Source: Alphaproteobacteria bacterium (GTDB lineage Bacteria; Pseudomonadota; Alphaproteobacteria; Rickettsiales; UBA998). From it: 7,747 bases of DNA. The notes beneath the pieces are model-generated. The model was given only the letters and a program-made list of their open reading frames with translations, was not told the origin of the DNA and did not search any database. Made by a program: the position numbers and the translations under genes. Below, piece after piece: positions 7,415-7,747 of the stretch. The stretch lies in NCBI GenBank assembly GCA_021730835.1, contig JAKFYP010000152.1:1-7747 (forward strand), read 5' to 3'. Within the stretch, counting starts at the first letter, position 1. Each line of letters begins with the position of its first letter.

Positions 7415-7459
7415 AGCCTCGTGGATAATAAAAGCTTGCTTTTGTTATTTCACGAGGTT
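7415..7459 (+). promoter_or_regulatory. Long leader hairpin I
   Basis: CCTCGTG (7417-7423) pairs with CACGAGG (7451-7457). The pairing continues inward, with a G-U pair and one bulged T, through GATAATAAAAG to CTTTTGTTATTT, closing on a 4-base loop CTTG. Bases 7415-7416 and 7458-7459 can extend it. In all about 18-20 base pairs form, close to the predicted transcript start. No T-run follows, so it looks like a stable 5' structure rather than a terminator. Confidence 0.7.
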
Positions 7460-7462
7460 TGA

Positions 7463-7503
7463 CGTCCCCGGCTTCTGACATGTGTCAGCGAGTTGAGGGG
7501 ACG
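7463..7503 (+). promoter_or_regulatory. Nested leader hairpin II
   Basis: An outer stem CGTCCCC (7463-7469) with GGGGACG (7497-7503) encloses an inner perfect hairpin CTGAC (7475-7479), loop ATGT, GTCAG (7484-7488). The internal-loop bases are asymmetric (5 left, 8 right). The layout of a closed stem, internal loop and capped stem resembles a folded RNA domain such as an aptamer or regulator-binding site. No known riboswitch was recognised. Confidence 0.6.
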
Positions 7504-7517
7504 CCTAGTTGAAAACA

Positions 7518-7544
7518 TTTTTTCCTTTAAGAAAGGGGAAAAAA
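7518..7544 (+). promoter_or_regulatory. Hairpin covering the Shine-Dalgarno of the small gene
   Basis: TTTTTTCCTTT (7518-7528) can pair with AAAGGGGAAAA (7532-7542) as 11 pairs, two of them G-U, around loop AAG. The right arm holds the ribosome-binding site (GAAAGGGG, 7531-7538), five bases before ATG 7544. Translation would therefore be weak unless this stem opens. The stem is AT-rich, so its strength in vivo is uncertain. Confidence 0.6.
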
Positions 7545-7708
7545 TGAGAATTATAAAAAAATACGGAATGATTATTATGTTGCTAGGAATACTAGCAACA
7601 TTGGGTCTTGTTTCATTAGAAATTGGACGAATTCCGGCGGGGAGCTACCTAATAATTTTACTAACAGTTCTGGAGGTGAATTTACTAAGGAGGAGGAGAA
7701 TAAAATAA
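7544..7708 (+). CDS. 54-residue small hydrophobic membrane protein, unknown
   Basis: Not recognised as a known family. The ATG at 7544 is chosen because GAAAGGGG lies five bases upstream. An in-frame upstream start at 7493 would run through the structured leader and is unlikely. The protein has a short basic start (MRIIKKYG), a hydrophobic helix about 8-25, a break at EIGRIPAGS (26-34), a second hydrophobic stretch about 35-48, and a basic tail RRRRIK. Two membrane passes, or one long kinked helix, are plausible. Composition is AT-rich (about 30% GC by hand count over 7501-7620), unlike the GC-rich clpB beside it. The arginine tail uses AGG AGG AGG AGA, codons that are usually rare in GC-rich proteobacteria. 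With its own promoter, structured leader and terminator it forms a single-gene unit. A type I toxin-like peptide or a small regulatory membrane protein are options; neither is proven. Confidence 0.65.
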   Translation: MRIIKKYGMIIMLLGILATLGLVSLEIGRIPAGSYLIILLTVLEVNLLRRRRIK

Positions 7709-7717
7709 ACATATAAA

Positions 7718-7744
7718 GAGACCCACCCAACCAACGTGGGTCTC
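7718..7744 (+). terminator. Probable intrinsic terminator after the small gene
   Basis: GAGACCCAC (7718-7726) pairs perfectly with GTGGGTCTC (7736-7744) around a 9-base loop, ten bases after the stop codon. The window ends three bases later (CCT), so the T-tract needed to confirm termination cannot be seen. The stem and position fit a terminator well. Confidence 0.7.
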
Positions 7745-7747
7745 CCT

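Noticed and set aside
7493..7543. Start of the small membrane protein at 7493
   Set aside because: The extra 17 residues are encoded by the leader hairpins, and the ATG at 7544 has a proper ribosome site.

Overview
The window looks like chromosomal DNA of a Gram-negative proteobacterium, most likely an alphaproteobacterium. It has an outer-membrane-type lipoprotein signal, a ClpB with a CTTGAC-N16-CTTATTT promoter of the alphaproteobacterial RpoH type, an AlaC-family aminotransferase, and coding DNA that is mostly GC-rich. The genus cannot be fixed from this sequence. The last ~400 bases have clearly different composition (AT-rich).

Layout from left to right. Positions 108-1622 (+) encode a proline/alanine/glutamate-rich, low-complexity lipoprotein of unknown function. 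Eight bases later, 1631-2848 (+) encodes a PLP-dependent alanine aminotransferase of the AlaC type; the two probably form an operon. The gap 2849-3087 holds four perfect hairpins in tandem (2851-2955). Next, 3088-4278 (+) encodes a membrane protein that fits the DUF3137 family (two N-terminal transmembrane segments and a cytosolic domain). A complete tRNA-Gln (CUG anticodon, encoded CCA) lies at 4371-4444 (+). It converges on clpB (4519-7134, -), a full-length Hsp100 disaggregase.

The gene-free stretch 7135-7543 is dense in signals. A ~138-bp imperfect palindrome (7156-7293) lies just upstream of the clpB ribosome-binding site. A predicted RpoH promoter for clpB (7308-7337, -) lies beyond it, so the palindrome would be transcribed as the clpB 5' leader. 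A sigma-70-like promoter (7373-7400, +) points the other way into a strongly structured leader. That leader has a long hairpin at 7415-7459, a nested hairpin at 7463-7503, and a hairpin at 7518-7544 that covers the Shine-Dalgarno sequence. It precedes a 54-residue AT-rich, hydrophobic, two-helix protein (7544-7708), followed by a terminator hairpin at 7718-7744.

Most of the window is core housekeeping: amino-acid metabolism, translation and protein disaggregation. The part most worth attention is the right end: a compact promoter, structured leader, small membrane peptide and terminator unit next to a heat-shock promoter. Its architecture resembles type I toxin genes or other RNA-controlled small membrane proteins, but its function is not established here.
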